Origin: VGWB01 sp964480945
GTDB taxonomy: Bacteria; Bacteroidota; Ignavibacteria; UBA10030
Assembly (NCBI GenBank): GCA_964480945.1
Contig: CAYZRX010000025.1
Span: forward strand, 1-48,171
Reading direction: 5' to 3'
DNA length: 48,171 nucleotides
Shown piece after piece: positions 25,794 to 34,364 of the stretch (its first letter is position 1; each line of letters begins with the position of its first letter). The notes under the pieces are model-generated. The model did no database searches and was not told the origin of the DNA. It worked only from the letters and a program-made list of their open reading frames with translations. A program made the position numbers and the translations under genes.

Positions 25794-27059
25794 ATGATCG
25801 AACTCGCTCCGTCAGGCAAAGAACGATGCATCATCATCGGCGTGTCGACGCGCTCGATCGGCCGTGATCAGACCGATGAGTATCTGGACGAGCTGGCGCT
25901 CCTTGCCGAGACCGCAGGGGCCGAGGTCGTGAAGCGAGTGACCCAGGACCGGGACCGCATTGAACCGTCGACCTTCATCGGCAAAGGAAAGGCGGAGGAA
26001 ATCCGTTCGCTCGTCCAGACGCTGTCCGTCCCTCTGGTGATTTTCGACGATGATCTCTCGCCGGTTCAGGTAAGGAATCTGGAGCGTGCATTCGAGTGCA
26101 AGATCCTCGATCGGAGCGCCCTCATTCTGGACATTTTTGCCTCTCGGGCGAAAACAAACGAGGCGAAGACCCAGGTCGAGCTTGCGCAGCTGGAGTACCT
26201 CCTGCCGCGCTTGACCCGGCAGTGGACTCACCTTTCAAAACAGTACGGCGGCATCGGCACCAGAGGTCCCGGCGAGACACAGATCGAGACGGATCGGCGG
26301 ATGATCCGGGCGAGGATCAGCCATCTGAAGGAGAAACTGAAGCGCGTGGCCCAGCAGCGTCTCACGCAGCGCAAGGGTCGCAGCCTGCATACGCGAGCTG
26401 CCCTTGTCGGCTACACAAACGCCGGCAAGTCGACGTTGCTGAATCTGCTTTCAGGCTCCGATGTTTTCGTGGAGAACCGCCTCTTTGCCACGCTTGACCC
26501 GACGACGCGGATCGTCCCTCTCAGCCCTTCGAACCAGATCCTTATGACGGATACGGTGGGATTCATTCGGAAGCTTCCTCACCATCTCGTGGCATCGTTC
26601 AAAAGCACACTCGAGGAGATCACCGAAGCGGACCTCTTGCTGCACATCGTCGATGTTTCGAATAAGGCGTTCGAAGAGCAGGTCACGATCGCAAATGACA
26701 CGCTCGCAGAGCTGGGGGCGGAGGAAAGACCGACCCTGATGGTCTTCAATAAAATCGATCGGCTTCCGGATCGGACCATTTTGCAGTCGCTCGCCGAGAA
26801 ACATCACCACCGGGTGTTTATCTCCGCGACCCGCGGCATCAACATTCTCGGCCTGAAGGAGGCGGTATCGGAGCTCTTGAAAAAGGAGTTTGTGGAGGAA
26901 ACCTTCAAGATCTCACAGCGGAATCAAAAACTCATCTCCCACCTCCATGAGACGGGAGAGGTCCTCGAGCGAATCTACGAGGACAACCAGGTGATCATGC
27001 GAATAAGGATCAAGCGGAAGGATAAGGAACGGCTGGCGAACCTTGTTCAGGGCAGCTGA
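25794..27059 (+). CDS. hflX: GTPase HflX
   Basis: A ribosome-associated GTPase that in other bacteria splits stalled or heat-damaged 70S ribosomes. 421 residues from the ATG at 25794, chosen because the upstream open frame lies inside the BatA gene. It has the N-terminal HflX domain (IGKGKAEEI, DRSALILDIFASRAKTNEAKTQVELAQL), the glycine-rich GGIGTRGPGE linker, then GTPase boxes G1 GYTNAGKST, G3 DTVGF and G4 NKID. The start is four bases after the BatA-like stop. A short arsC remnant overlaps its 3' end on the other strand. Confidence 0.95.
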   Translation: MIELAPSGKERCIIIGVSTRSIGRDQTDEYLDELALLAETAGAEVVKRVTQDRDRIEPSTFIGKGKAEEIRSLVQTLSVPLVIFDDDLSPVQVRNLERAFECKILDRSALILDIFASRAKTNEAKTQVELAQLEYLLPRLTRQWTHLSKQYGGIGTRGPGETQIETDRRMIRARISHLKEKLKRVAQQRLTQRKGRSLHTRAALVGYTNAGKSTLLNLLSGSDVFVENRLFATLDPTTRIVPLSPSNQILMTDTVGFIRKLPHHLVASFKSTLEEITEADLLLHIVDVSNKAFEEQVTIANDTLAELGAEERPTLMVFNKIDRLPDRTILQSLAEKHHHRVFISATRGINILGLKEAVSELLKKEFVEETFKISQRNQKLISHLHETGEVLERIYEDNQVIMRIRIKRKDKERLANLVQGS

Positions 27060-27304
27060 GCCTGCCTCACGATCTCTTGAATTCTCTCTACAGGCCTCGC
27101 CAGGATCGCTTTTTTGCCTTTCTCAGCAATCGGACGCTGGACCAGATCCGGGCATTGCGTCAGAAGATCCGAAATCTCACTTTCCGAAGACTTTCTCTCA
27201 CCAAGCTTTAGCCTCCTGTAGATCTTCTCATTCGTCCAGTGCAGTCCCCCGGCCGGGATGCCCATCTCCTTGAGAAGCGCTTTCCGTCTGGATCTGGGAA
27301 TGGG
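27047..27304 (-). pseudogene. N-terminally truncated ArsC/Spx-family remnant
   Basis: About 85 codons read as the C-terminal two thirds of an ArsC-like reductase: RKALLKEMGIPAGGL, TNEKIYRRLKLG, and DLVQRPIAEKGKKAILARP, the last matching the family LLQRPI...GRP motif. The N-terminal third with the catalytic Cys is absent, and no start lies at the truncation point; the frame upstream runs into the lipoprotein gene. Its stop overlaps the last bases of hflX. It could be expressed only as a fusion or fragment, so a decayed gene is most likely. Confidence 0.7.
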
Positions 27305-27333
27305 CCGCAGGTGGACGATGATCTTTGCCGCGA

Positions 27334-27828
27334 TCAGGAGGAGAGTCTGGGGTTGGTGGGAACAAGCGTCACAAGGATGGGCGCAAGGACCTCCTGGCCG
27401 AGCAGCAGCCCTCTCATCTCCAGCGTAACGCGCTCCCCCGCAATCTTCTGCCACGGCTCATCCATGTCGCCCGTATCGGCTCCCTCAAGCTTGAGCGTAT
27501 AGTCCGTTCCGGGCGGAACCAGAACGTACGGCATCGGCTGGAACCTCCCGTTGAACTGATAGCGCACGTTTTCAGAGGTCCCTTTCAGGTACGCTTGCCG
27601 CAGGCTCAAGGTGTCGCGACTCTGGTTGCGAAAGGAAATCGTAATCGAGGAGAACACACGATCTTTCACATGGTATGTTCCCGAGACTTCGACCTCGAGC
27701 TTGTGCTCCGGGTCCCGGTGGACGTAGCGCTCGCAGTTACAGTTGTCCGTCAGTACAAGATAGGGATAGCTGCTGGTACACGAGATGAGGACGAGCGGCA
27801 CCACCAGCAAGAATGGCCACGCCTTCAC
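27334..27828 (-). CDS. Lipoprotein of unknown function
   Basis: 164 residues with a short signal peptide ending in LVLISC (lipobox, Cys17). The mature part is beta-rich (VEVSGTYHVKDRVFSSITISF) with an early CNC motif, and no family is recognised. Its start lies 2 bases after the stop of the metallo-hydrolase gene, so the two are cotranscribed. The arsC remnant follows directly after its stop. Anchoring to the outer membrane is inferred from the residues after Cys (TSS rather than Asp). Confidence 0.85.
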   Translation of the reverse strand: MKAWPFLLVVPLVLISCTSSYPYLVLTDNCNCERYVHRDPEHKLEVEVSGTYHVKDRVFSSITISFRNQSRDTLSLRQAYLKGTSENVRYQFNGRFQPMPYVLVPPGTDYTLKLEGADTGDMDEPWQKIAGERVTLEMRGLLLGQEVLAPILVTLVPTNPRLSS

Positions 27829-27830
27829 TT

Positions 27831-28454
27831 CTACCGTTCCGGCGATTTGATCACCGTCTCGCCGGTAAAGACTCTCTTCACCTCTTCCGCCTCGTCACGC
27901 GAGCCGACGATGTCACCCCAGTGCATCGGGATCAGGGTGTGAGGCTTGAAAGCATTTGCGGCTTCCCCTGCCTCCTTCGCCGTCATCGTGTAGGTCCCGC
28001 CGCATGGCAACAAGGCAAAATCGGTCACGACGGCCTTCATCTCGGGCGTGAAATCGGAATCACCGGAGTGGTAGATCTTCTGCCCGGTCGAGAGCGTGAT
28101 GACGTACCCCACCCAATTGTTCCCTTTCGGATGGAACTTCTTGTCGATGTTGTACGCTGGAATGGTTTTAACCTTCAGCTCGCCAACGTTATAGAGCTCG
28201 CCGGGAACGACAGCGATGACGGTGCCTTTGATCTGGTACGCCGCGTCCTTCGGCGCGAAGAAGGCTGTCCCTTCCTTCTTAATCTTGGCGATATCCTCTA
28301 TCGAGAAGTGATCGTAGTGCGCGTGGGTGATGAAAATGACATCGGCTTTCGGCAGGTTTGCAGGAAGCTTCCACGGATCGATGTAGATTTGCGTCGCGCC
28401 GTCTTCGATACGGAAAGACGCGTGCCCCAGCCAGTGGATGTGTTGATGGTTCAT
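27831..28454 (-). CDS. MBL-fold metallo-hydrolase (UlaG/UPF0173-like)
   Basis: 207 residues, a complete small metallo-beta-lactamase fold. Motifs: WLGHASFRI at the N-terminus, THAHYDHFS (HxHxDH metal site), YHSGDSDFTPEM (the metal-bridging Asp) and PMHWGD near the end. This pattern fits the UlaG-like/UPF0173 family, cytoplasmic hydrolases of diverse or unknown substrates. A full AGGAGG ribosome site precedes the ATG. The lipoprotein gene follows 2 bases later. It lies about 90 bases downstream of adenosine deaminase on the same strand. Confidence 0.92.
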   Translation of the reverse strand: MNHQHIHWLGHASFRIEDGATQIYIDPWKLPANLPKADVIFITHAHYDHFSIEDIAKIKKEGTAFFAPKDAAYQIKGTVIAVVPGELYNVGELKVKTIPAYNIDKKFHPKGNNWVGYVITLSTGQKIYHSGDSDFTPEMKAVVTDFALLPCGGTYTMTAKEAGEAANAFKPHTLIPMHWGDIVGSRDEAEEVKRVFTGETVIKSPER

Positions 28455-28545
28455 AGGTCCTCCTTTTTACCTGAGCGGTCGAGCGAAGTCCTTCGTGCGA
28501 CCAGCACGACACCCACGATGGCCGGCCCGTGCCGGCTTGATTTCC

Positions 28546-29661
28546 TTACGGCGCAACACTCCTCGTGCGGCCGTTCGCCGTCTCCAGTCGTTCCCTCGCG
28601 TCGGCAAATCCCGGCTTGATGACATCGTAGATGAAAGCGATACGATTCTTGTACGGCTGGAACGTACTCTTCATCGCGTTGATCGTAAGCTTCTCGAGGT
28701 CGTCGAGCTTGAGATCGAACACCTCGGCCGCTGTCTGAAACTCGTCGGTGAGCGTGATTCTGCTCATCAGCCGGTCGTCGGTATTGAGGGTCACCCGGAA
28801 CCTATAGCGGAAGTAGATCCCGAAGGGATGTTCCTTGAGACTCTTGACCGCTCCCGTGTCCACGTTGCTCGTGAGGCAGATCTCGAGCGGCAGCCGTTTG
28901 TCCAACACATACTGCGCGAGCGTGCCCATGCTCACCACGTCGCCGTCTTTGACTTTCATGTCTTCGATGAGCCGCGTTGCGTGACCGATGCGGTGCGCTC
29001 CGCACCACTGAATCGCCTGCCAGATCGACTCCTTCCCGAACGCTTCCCCGGCGTGGATCGTGATATTGAAGTTCTCACGCTGAATATAGTGAAACGCGTC
29101 GATATGTTTCTTGGGAGGATACCCGCCTTCCTCCCCCGCGAGGTCGAACGCCACCACGCCGTGATCGCGAAAATCGATCGCAAGCTGAGCGATTTCCTCC
29201 GAGATATCGGGCTTCATGTTCCGCAGCGCGCAGAGGATCACGCCGTACTCCACCCCGAAATCCCCTTTTCCCCGCTCCAGTCCCCGAAGCACCGACCGCA
29301 CCACGGTTTCCATGTGGAGGCCCTTCTTCAGGTGCTCAATCGGAGCGAAGCGGGTCTCGACGTACATCACGCCGTCACGTTTCATGTCCTCCATCATCTC
29401 ATAGGCGACGCGCTCGAGCGCTTCCTCCGTCTGCAGCACGCCGCACGTGTGCTCGAAGCCCTCGAGGAAGAGCGGCAGGCTCCCCCGGGTCGCCCCGCGG
29501 TGGAACCATTCAGCCAGCTCCCCGGGATCGGTCGTCGGCAATTTGCGATAGCCGTTCTCCTTTGCCAGCTCGATCACCGTCTGAGGGCGGAGGCCGCCAT
29601 CGAGATGATCGTGCAGAAGGACTTTCGGGAGGCTTCGTAAGAAATCTTTGGTAAATGTCAT
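28546..29661 (-). CDS. add: Adenosine deaminase
   Basis: Hydrolytic deamination of adenosine (or deoxyadenosine) to inosine. 371 residues, slightly longer than E. coli Add. Zinc and catalytic motifs: HDHLDGGLRP (HxH), TIHAGEAFG (His and the catalytic Glu), RIGHATRL, LTSNVDTGAV and LNTDDRLMS (the Asp pair). The segment around 138-150 (FGVEYGVILCALRNM) fits the family, which also includes adenine deaminases, so the substrate is likely but not proven to be adenosine. An adenosine-specific kinase is encoded about 3.7 kb away on the other strand. Confidence 0.93.
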   Translation of the reverse strand: MTFTKDFLRSLPKVLLHDHLDGGLRPQTVIELAKENGYRKLPTTDPGELAEWFHRGATRGSLPLFLEGFEHTCGVLQTEEALERVAYEMMEDMKRDGVMYVETRFAPIEHLKKGLHMETVVRSVLRGLERGKGDFGVEYGVILCALRNMKPDISEEIAQLAIDFRDHGVVAFDLAGEEGGYPPKKHIDAFHYIQRENFNITIHAGEAFGKESIWQAIQWCGAHRIGHATRLIEDMKVKDGDVVSMGTLAQYVLDKRLPLEICLTSNVDTGAVKSLKEHPFGIYFRYRFRVTLNTDDRLMSRITLTDEFQTAAEVFDLKLDDLEKLTINAMKSTFQPYKNRIAFIYDVIKPGFADARERLETANGRTRSVAP

Positions 29662-29952
29662 AGAGTGCCCGCCTTTGATATCAATTCAGCTTGCCGATCT
29701 CCCGTTTGCCGTTCCGGGCCCTCGAAGCTCTTCCTCCGACGGAATCCATCCCGTGCGCAAACGACAGCGATAAGTCACCGTTCACGTGCCGCCGGGCAGC
29801 AGCGCGGACATCTTCGATCCAACAATGTCATCCACGCAAGCGCTCCCCGCCCACAGAGGATGATCAACGTCAGGGCCTGCAACGGCCTCCAAAACAATTT
29901 AGTTCAGCCTTTCCTGAAATTCAACCGCTCATGCCCTCTGTGAGCTAGCCGA
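29662..29952. other. Gap between divergent add and signalling genes, no convincing gene
   Basis: Together with the promoter and leader up to 30139 this makes 478 bases without a supported gene. On the minus strand one frame has a hydrophobic stretch ending in LLDRRCPRCC, and a shifted frame continues to a stop just before add. This could be a frameshifted small gene, but no start, ribosome site or family match supports it. Confidence 0.3.
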
Positions 29953-29981
29953 TTGACTTTTCATGCGAATCTGTTTATAAT
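29953..29981 (+). promoter_or_regulatory. Strong predicted sigma70-type promoter for the receiver-kinase/NtrC genes
   Basis: TTGACT at 29953-29958 and a perfect TATAAT at 29976-29981 with a 17-base spacer. The transcript would start near 29988 and have a leader of about 150 bases before the ATG at 30140. A short open frame from 29980 within this leader has no ribosome site. Confidence 0.7.
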
Positions 29982-30139
29982 GGCCAGGAAGTTGGACGGG
30001 CTCATTCACAGATTGAGGCCGTCGCACCTTCGCAGCTTCTTTTGGCCAACCGTACGATGGTTCATACCATCACCTGCCCTCGCGTTCGAACGAGGCATCG
30101 CGGGACGTCGCGTGACATTCGAATCAGCACACTAACCCT

Positions 30140-31243
30140 ATGGACCAGCAGAAGATCAATGTTCTCGTGGCAGACGATGAGGACGGCCTGAGGGCGACGA
30201 TTTCGGCCTGGCTGGGGGACGAGGGCTTCAATGTCAAGGAAGCCTCGAACGGACTGGATGCAATCAAATTGATCCAATCGGATGATTTCGATCTGGCCCT
30301 CCTGGATATCAAAATGCCCGGCGCAAACGGTCTGGAAGTCCTCCGGTACATCAAGAAGAACTCCTCGGCGACCGAGGTCGTGATGATGACCGGCATGAGC
30401 GACGTCAACATGGCTGTCGAAGCGATGAAGCTCGGAGCAAAAGAGTATCTGACCAAACCGATCGATATGGATCAGCTCGTGCCGCAGCTGCGTGTGCTTC
30501 TTCATGCCCGCGACGCCGAAGAACGCATCCGCCAGCTTCAGGCCGAACACACGGCGAGGCTTCTCTACGACCTTCATAACCCGATATCGGGTCTCCGTCA
30601 GAGCATCGGCTATCTGGTCAAGGGGATGGCGGGAACGGTGAGCGATCATCAGAAGGAGCTGCTGGGCTACATGACCACCTCGATCGACCGGGTCATCGGG
30701 CTCCTGAACAACATGATGGACCTGACGAAGCTTGAGGCGGGGCGCGTCCGGCTCAACAGCGGCATCAGCAACCTCGGTGACCTAGTTCAGGAAGTTGGGC
30801 AGGAATTCCGAGTTCCCTTCCAGTCGAACAAGGTCAGCCTGGAAGTCCACGCGGAGCCCGAACTTCCCACGATCGAATTTGATCGCCAGAAGATCGATCA
30901 GGTCGTCAAGAATTTCCTCAGCAACGCCGTGAAATACACGCCACCCGACGGCGCCGTCGTCATCCACGTGCGCAAGGTCGCAATGGTGCTGGAGGAAGGA
31001 CAACAGCCGTCGGACTTCGTGATGGTTTCGGTCTTCAACAGCGGTCCGGGCATCCCCAAGGACGAAATCCCCTTGATCTTCGACCGCTACCGGAATGTCA
31101 CGGCGGCCAAGGACGAGAGCAAGATGACAAGCCTCGGTCTGATCATTTGTCAACGCATCATCGAGGCCCACAACGGGAAGATCTGGGTGGAGTCAGAACC
31201 GAACAAGGGAGCAACGTTTTCGTTCGCTCTGCCGATTCGATAA
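30140..31243 (+). CDS. Soluble receiver-histidine kinase fusion
   Basis: 367 residues with no membrane segment. The receiver domain (about 5-122) has the acidic pair DDED, phospho-Asp56 (LALLDIKMPG), Thr84 and Lys106 (YLTKPID). A short coiled helix (about 124-140) leads to a histidine kinase core with H-box DLHNPISGL (His146), N-box NFLSNAVKYTPP, G1 NSGPGIP and a SLGLIICQRIIEAHNG G2 region. Such N-terminal receiver kinases are fed by another kinase and act inside phosphorelays. An NtrC-type regulator starts 20 bases downstream and is the obvious partner. A strong promoter lies upstream. Confidence 0.93.
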   Translation: MDQQKINVLVADDEDGLRATISAWLGDEGFNVKEASNGLDAIKLIQSDDFDLALLDIKMPGANGLEVLRYIKKNSSATEVVMMTGMSDVNMAVEAMKLGAKEYLTKPIDMDQLVPQLRVLLHARDAEERIRQLQAEHTARLLYDLHNPISGLRQSIGYLVKGMAGTVSDHQKELLGYMTTSIDRVIGLLNNMMDLTKLEAGRVRLNSGISNLGDLVQEVGQEFRVPFQSNKVSLEVHAEPELPTIEFDRQKIDQVVKNFLSNAVKYTPPDGAVVIHVRKVAMVLEEGQQPSDFVMVSVFNSGPGIPKDEIPLIFDRYRNVTAAKDESKMTSLGLIICQRIIEAHNGKIWVESEPNKGATFSFALPIR

Positions 31244-31263
31244 CCTATCAACGCGGTTTGCTC

Positions 31264-32643
31264 ATGCCCACAGCTCCGATATCCATTCTCGCAGTCGATG
31301 ATGAAGAGTCCTTCCTGAACGTCTTGAAGATCATTCTCGACGAGGAGGGATACGAGGTCCGGGGGGCGGAAGATGGAGTCGCTGCCATCAACGCGCTGCA
31401 GACCTTCCCTTTCGATCTCATCTTGCTGGACGTAAAGATGCCGCGGGTGGACGGCATCGAGGTCCTGAAGTTCATCAAAGAGCACCACATCGACGCGCAG
31501 GTGATCATGCTCACCGGTGTGAGCGAGATTCGCATCGCCGTTGAATGCATGCGGCTCGGCGCGTATGATTACATCTCAAAGCCGTACGACACGGACGAAT
31601 TGCTGGCACTCATCGATCGCGCGTTGGAGCGCAAGCGGTTGCTCATCCAGAACAAAGCGTTGAAGACCGAGCTGGCGCGCCGCGTCCTCTCTCCCTCGAT
31701 CATCGGTCGATCAAAGGGCTTTCTTGAAGTTCTTGACCTCGCCTCGCGCGTCGCGCCGACGGATACGACCGTTCTTGTCCAGGGGGCGAGCGGCACCGGA
31801 AAGGAGCTCGTCGCCACCTTCCTCCACAACAACAGCCCCCGCAAGGATCATCCCTTCCTGGCGCTGAACTGCTCCTCCATTCCGGAAACGTTGATCGAGA
31901 GCGAGCTGTTCGGACATGAAAAAGGAGCCTTCACGGATGCGAGCGTCACCAAGCAGGGCCTTGTCGAGATCGCCAACGGCGGGACTCTGTTCCTCGACGA
32001 GGTGGCCGAAATCTCGGCTATGGTACAACCGAAACTCCTTCGCTTCCTTCAGACGGGGGAATATCGGCGGGTGGGTGGAAACAAGAATTTGAAATCCGAC
32101 GTGCGCATTATCTCCGCCACGAACAAAGATTTGCGACAGGAGGTAGCGGCCGGTAAATTCCGTGAGGACCTTCTGTATCGCTTGAACGTGATCACGCTTC
32201 AGATCCCCCCGCTGCGCGAGCGCAAAGAGGACATCCCCCAACTCGTCGAGCACTTCCTCCGGAGCCGCGTGCGGGCAAAGGAGCTGAAGCAGATTGACGA
32301 AAAGGCGCTCGAGATCCTGATGAAGTACGACTGGCCGGGCAACGTGCGCGAGCTCGAGAACGTCATCGAGCGGGCAGCGATCCTCTCCCCGGAGAATGTC
32401 ATCCGAGTCGATGATCTCGCCCTCCCCATTGGTACGAGGTCTCTGCTGGAGACGGCGGGGGAGACGCCCGGCACAGGCGCCCGTCTGGGAGGCGCGTTCT
32501 CAATGGTAGAGATCGAAAAAGCTCACATCGACGGCATTCTGAAATCCGTCAACTGGAACAAGAACATAGCTGCAAAGATTCTCGGGATCAGCCTGAAGAC
32601 GTTGTACACGAAGATCCAGCAGTACAACCTCACCAAAGATTAG
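31264..32643 (+). CDS. NtrC-family sigma54-dependent response regulator
   Basis: 459 residues from the ATG at 31264; the frame extends upstream inside the kinase gene but the receiver domain begins here. Receiver domain (phospho-Asp56, ILLDVKMPRVDG), AAA+ domain with Walker A GASGTGKEL, Walker B-like GTLFLDEVAE and an R-finger region, then a Fis-type helix-turn-helix (NWNKNIAAKILGISLKTLYTKI). The sigma54 contact loop reads GAFTDA where GAFTGA is the reference form; this variant is known among such activators. Its targets would be sigma54 promoters; none was identified in the window. Partner: the receiver-kinase directly upstream. Confidence 0.95.
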   Translation: MPTAPISILAVDDEESFLNVLKIILDEEGYEVRGAEDGVAAINALQTFPFDLILLDVKMPRVDGIEVLKFIKEHHIDAQVIMLTGVSEIRIAVECMRLGAYDYISKPYDTDELLALIDRALERKRLLIQNKALKTELARRVLSPSIIGRSKGFLEVLDLASRVAPTDTTVLVQGASGTGKELVATFLHNNSPRKDHPFLALNCSSIPETLIESELFGHEKGAFTDASVTKQGLVEIANGGTLFLDEVAEISAMVQPKLLRFLQTGEYRRVGGNKNLKSDVRIISATNKDLRQEVAAGKFREDLLYRLNVITLQIPPLRERKEDIPQLVEHFLRSRVRAKELKQIDEKALEILMKYDWPGNVRELENVIERAAILSPENVIRVDDLALPIGTRSLLETAGETPGTGARLGGAFSMVEIEKAHIDGILKSVNWNKNIAAKILGISLKTLYTKIQQYNLTKD

Positions 32644-32697
32644 TCGATTTGCCGCTCCTCAGAGGTGACGGTCACAAACCTCATCGTTCACTGAAGG

Positions 32698-33189
32698 ATG
32701 ACCATCTGTTTTCTGCGACACGGGGATGCCGTCGAAAGCCCTTCGCTTCATGACAGCGAGCGTCCACTCAGCGAATTGGGCCAGCAAAAAGGCTCAACGG
32801 CCGGGAGGTTTCTTCGAGCGACAAGAACGGACATCGGACGCATCCTAGCGAGCCCGCTCCTGCGAGCACAGCAGATGGCGGCAGCCGTCCAACGAGAACT
32901 GGAGTCTCCCCCCATTGCCGCCTCCGAGTTCCTGGCGTCGTCAAGTGCGCCGCGGCAGATTCTGGAGCAGTTGAAGAGTCTGGGGGGGTCGAGCATCCTC
33001 CTCGTGGGACACGAGCCGCATCTCAGCAAGACAATTTCGTTCTTGATCAGCGGGGAAGAAGAGCAGAAGGTAGAGATGAAGAAGGGAAGCCTTGCGTGCG
33101 TCGAAGTCCCTCTCCCACTGGAGCCGGGCCATGGAATCCTGAAATGGCTCGTTACCTTCGAACAAATGCGTTCGGCACGTCAGCCCTGA
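32698..33189 (+). CDS. sixA: SixA-like phosphohistidine phosphatase
   Basis: 163 residues of the histidine phosphatase superfamily. It begins with the RHG motif (FLRHGDAVESP) and has the second-site ASPLLRAQQMA and the distal His in LLVGHEPHL. In E. coli SixA removes phosphate from the HPt domain of ArcB. Here it sits after a receiver-kinase/NtrC pair (54-base gap), and a kinase with an HPt domain is encoded at 36180, so a phosphorelay role is plausible but inferred. The ribosome site GAAGG directly abuts the ATG, which is unusually close. Confidence 0.88.
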   Translation: MTICFLRHGDAVESPSLHDSERPLSELGQQKGSTAGRFLRATRTDIGRILASPLLRAQQMAAAVQRELESPPIAASEFLASSSAPRQILEQLKSLGGSSILLVGHEPHLSKTISFLISGEEEQKVEMKKGSLACVEVPLPLEPGHGILKWLVTFEQMRSARQP

Positions 33190-33351
33190 AGAGAGCTCTC
33201 GGTGAGCTACCGCAGCGCGCGGAAAAAGGGGATGTGGTGATCCCGACAATCAGTTGATTCCATGCGGGAAAGCTCGTAAGATGAAACGGAGTCCCCATCA
33301 TGCAGAACAAGTTCACCAGAGCTGCAAGAAACACAAGAAAGGAACGCTGAT

Positions 33352-33834
33352 ATGGAGTTGAAGACCGTCAAGATCGAGAAGCCGGAGGCCACCAACTTCA
33401 TTCTGGGACAGTCGCACTTCATCAAGACCGTGGAGGATATCCACGAGGCGATCGTTCAGACGAACCCTCAGATGAAGTTTGGCCTCGGGTTCTGCGAATC
33501 CTCGGGGCCGGCCCTCGTGCGCTGGACCGGCAATGATGCGAATCTCATTGAGCTCGCGAAGAAGAACGCAATGGCCCTCTCCTGCGGTCACTGCTTCATC
33601 CTGTTCATGGAGAACGGATTTCCTGTCAACATCCTCAACACGATCAAGACGATCCCTGAGGTCTGCAACATCTACTGCGCGACTTCCAATCCGGTTGAGG
33701 TAATCGTTGCAGAAACGGGGAACGGCCGCGGCATCATGGGCGTCATCGACGGTGTGAAGACAGCAGGGATCGAGACGGAGGCTGACATCAAGAGCCGGAA
33801 AGAGTTGTTGAGGAAAATCGGCTACAAGCTCTAA
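33352..33834 (+). CDS. Adenosine-specific kinase family protein (PF04008)
   Basis: 160 residues. The sequence (ILGQSHFIKTVEDIHEA, FGLGFCESSGPALVRWTGND, NAMALSCGHCFILFMENGFP, IYCATSNPVEVIVAETGNGRGIMGVIDG) matches the small family annotated as adenosine-specific kinase, first characterised in archaea. It would phosphorylate adenosine to AMP, in contrast to the deaminase at 28546. AAAGGA lies about 9 bases before the ATG. The 162-base gap before it shows no gene or clear promoter. Activity is by family name only. Confidence 0.88.
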   Translation: MELKTVKIEKPEATNFILGQSHFIKTVEDIHEAIVQTNPQMKFGLGFCESSGPALVRWTGNDANLIELAKKNAMALSCGHCFILFMENGFPVNILNTIKTIPEVCNIYCATSNPVEVIVAETGNGRGIMGVIDGVKTAGIETEADIKSRKELLRKIGYKL

Positions 33835-33904
33835 GCGCCCGGGCTGGTCTGTCGCATTCCTTGCTCATCGATCCATCAACAATATGAAATCACCGAGGCT
33901 CCTT

Positions 33905-34339
33905 ATGAAGAACGCAATCCTCCTTTTGTTGGCTGCGGCCTCAATCGTTGGCTGTTCCGCAAGCCGCACGTATATCACGGACGCTCAAGTGATCGGCCCG
34001 TACAGTCCGGGGGTGAAAGTCGGGGATCTTCTTTTCGTTTCAGGCCAGATAGCACTGAAGCCCGGGACCGGCGAGCTGGCTGGAGACGATATCGAGAGCC
34101 AGACCCGCCAGGCGCTTGAGAACCTGCGATCGATCCTGAACAAGGCCGGCTACGACGTTTCAGACGTCGTCCAATGCACTGTGTACTTGAAGAACATCGG
34201 CGACTATTCCAGGATGAACCAGATCTACGGTAGTTTCTTCACCCAGGGTCGCTATCCGAGCCGTACTGCTGTGGAGGTTTCCAACCTTCCGCGCAGTGCG
34301 AAAATTGAAATCACTGCCGTTGCCTGCAAGGGTCGGTAG
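33905..34339 (+). CDS. RidA-family protein with lipoprotein signal peptide
   Basis: 144 residues. The start at 33905 is chosen for GAGG 6 bases upstream; an ATG at 33884 is in frame but lacks a ribosome site. The first 17 residues (KNAILLLLAAASIVGC) form a lipoprotein signal with lipobox Cys17, then a complete RidA (YjgF) domain: YSPGVKVGDLLFVSGQI, VVQCTVYLKNI, and YPSRTAVEVSNLP, which keeps the Arg needed for 2-aminoacrylate/imine hydrolysis. RidA proteins are normally cytoplasmic, so a lipid-anchored form is unusual. Urocanate hydratase follows 25 bases later. Confidence 0.9.
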   Translation: MKNAILLLLAAASIVGCSASRTYITDAQVIGPYSPGVKVGDLLFVSGQIALKPGTGELAGDDIESQTRQALENLRSILNKAGYDVSDVVQCTVYLKNIGDYSRMNQIYGSFFTQGRYPSRTAVEVSNLPRSAKIEITAVACKGR

Positions 34340-34364
34340 TGAACTCCAACAAGGGAATTGGACC

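Noticed and set aside
32662..32682. Small inverted repeat after the NtrC gene (GAGGT/ACCTC around GTGAC-G-GTCAC)
   Set aside because: Stems are only five bases and no T-run follows; too weak to call a terminator or operator.
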